NCBI GenBank assembly: GCA_027445725.1
Contig: DAIAVG010000116.1
Location: forward strand, 1-5,106
Direction of reading: 5' to 3'
DNA length: 5,106 bases
Origin: Acidithiobacillus sp.
Lineage (GTDB): Bacteria; Pseudomonadota; Gammaproteobacteria; Acidithiobacillales; Acidithiobacillaceae
Shown: one piece after another, positions 5,051-5,106 of the stretch
Layout: each line of letters starts with the position of its first letter
Numbering within the stretch: position 1 is the stretch's first letter
Translations under genes and position numbers: made by a program
Notes under the pieces: model-generated
The model's database searches: none
What the model was told of the DNA's origin: nothing
Seen by the model: only the letters and a program-made list of their open reading frames with translations

Positions 5051-5106
5051 ATGGCGCAATACGTCTTTACGATGAATCACCTCAGCAAGATCGTGCCGCC
5101 CAAGCG
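5051..5106 (+). CDS. ettA: energy-dependent translational throttle protein EttA, N-terminus only
   Basis: ATG 5051 opens the frame, and only 18 complete codons fall in the window (MAQYVFTMNHLSKIVPPK, then an incomplete codon). This N-terminus is characteristic of EttA, the ABC-F ATPase that binds the ribosomal exit site and gates entry of 70S ribosomes into elongation according to the ATP/ADP balance. The Escherichia coli protein begins almost identically. EttA chains are about 555 residues with two ATP-binding domains, all of which lie beyond the window. It is a housekeeping gene with no evident tie to the sulfur genes and marks the right border of the sulfur cluster. Confidence 0.88.
   Translation, partial: MAQYVFTMNHLSKIVPPK

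Overview
The window looks like a chromosomal piece from an acidophilic, sulfur-oxidising gammaproteobacterium-like organism, most probably Acidithiobacillus. This is inferred from a fused DoxD-DoxA thiosulfate:quinone oxidoreductase gene set among small exported sulfur-handling proteins, with GC-rich coding DNA and AT-rich gaps. The species assignment is by recognition of gene content, not by a database search.

Layout. Positions 1-417 hold the 3' two thirds of a MarC-family integral membrane protein gene. An AT-rich gap of about 200 bp follows, with a weak terminator-like hairpin and promoter-like sequence. A rightward gene set then runs from 619 to 3987: a small unknown membrane protein (619-882), an exported DUF302-like protein that overlaps it by 8 nt (875-1345), a Tat-exported protein whose C-terminal half resembles DsrE-fold proteins (1380-2192), a fused DoxDA thiosulfate:quinone oxidoreductase (2283-3365), and a membrane-anchored TlpA/thioredoxin-like protein with a CPPC active site (3469-3987). 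A single-domain rhodanese lies convergently on the minus strand (4042-4440). About 600 bp with no confident gene follow. This stretch holds a possible Cys-containing micro-ORF just upstream of the rhodanese and a possible frameshifted minus-strand gene. The window ends in the first 18 codons of ettA, an ABC-F translation factor.

How the genes may work together. DoxDA oxidises thiosulfate to tetrathionate and passes the electrons to quinone. The DsrE-like protein, DUF302-like protein and TlpA-like protein are all predicted to act outside or on the outer face of the inner membrane. They could bind, relay or reduce sulfur intermediates (sulfane sulfur, disulfides) for DoxDA. The rhodanese could transfer sulfane sulfur on the cytoplasmic side. 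The co-directional packing supports one sulfur-oxidation module, though the 90-100 bp gaps before doxDA and tlpA leave room for internal promoters or processing sites. The functional links are inference.

Nothing in the window is clearly a mobile element, CRISPR array, tRNA or rRNA. The least explained parts are the Tat/DsrE-like protein, the small overlapping gene pair at its front, the all-GC hairpin before doxDA, and the minus-strand remnant before ettA.
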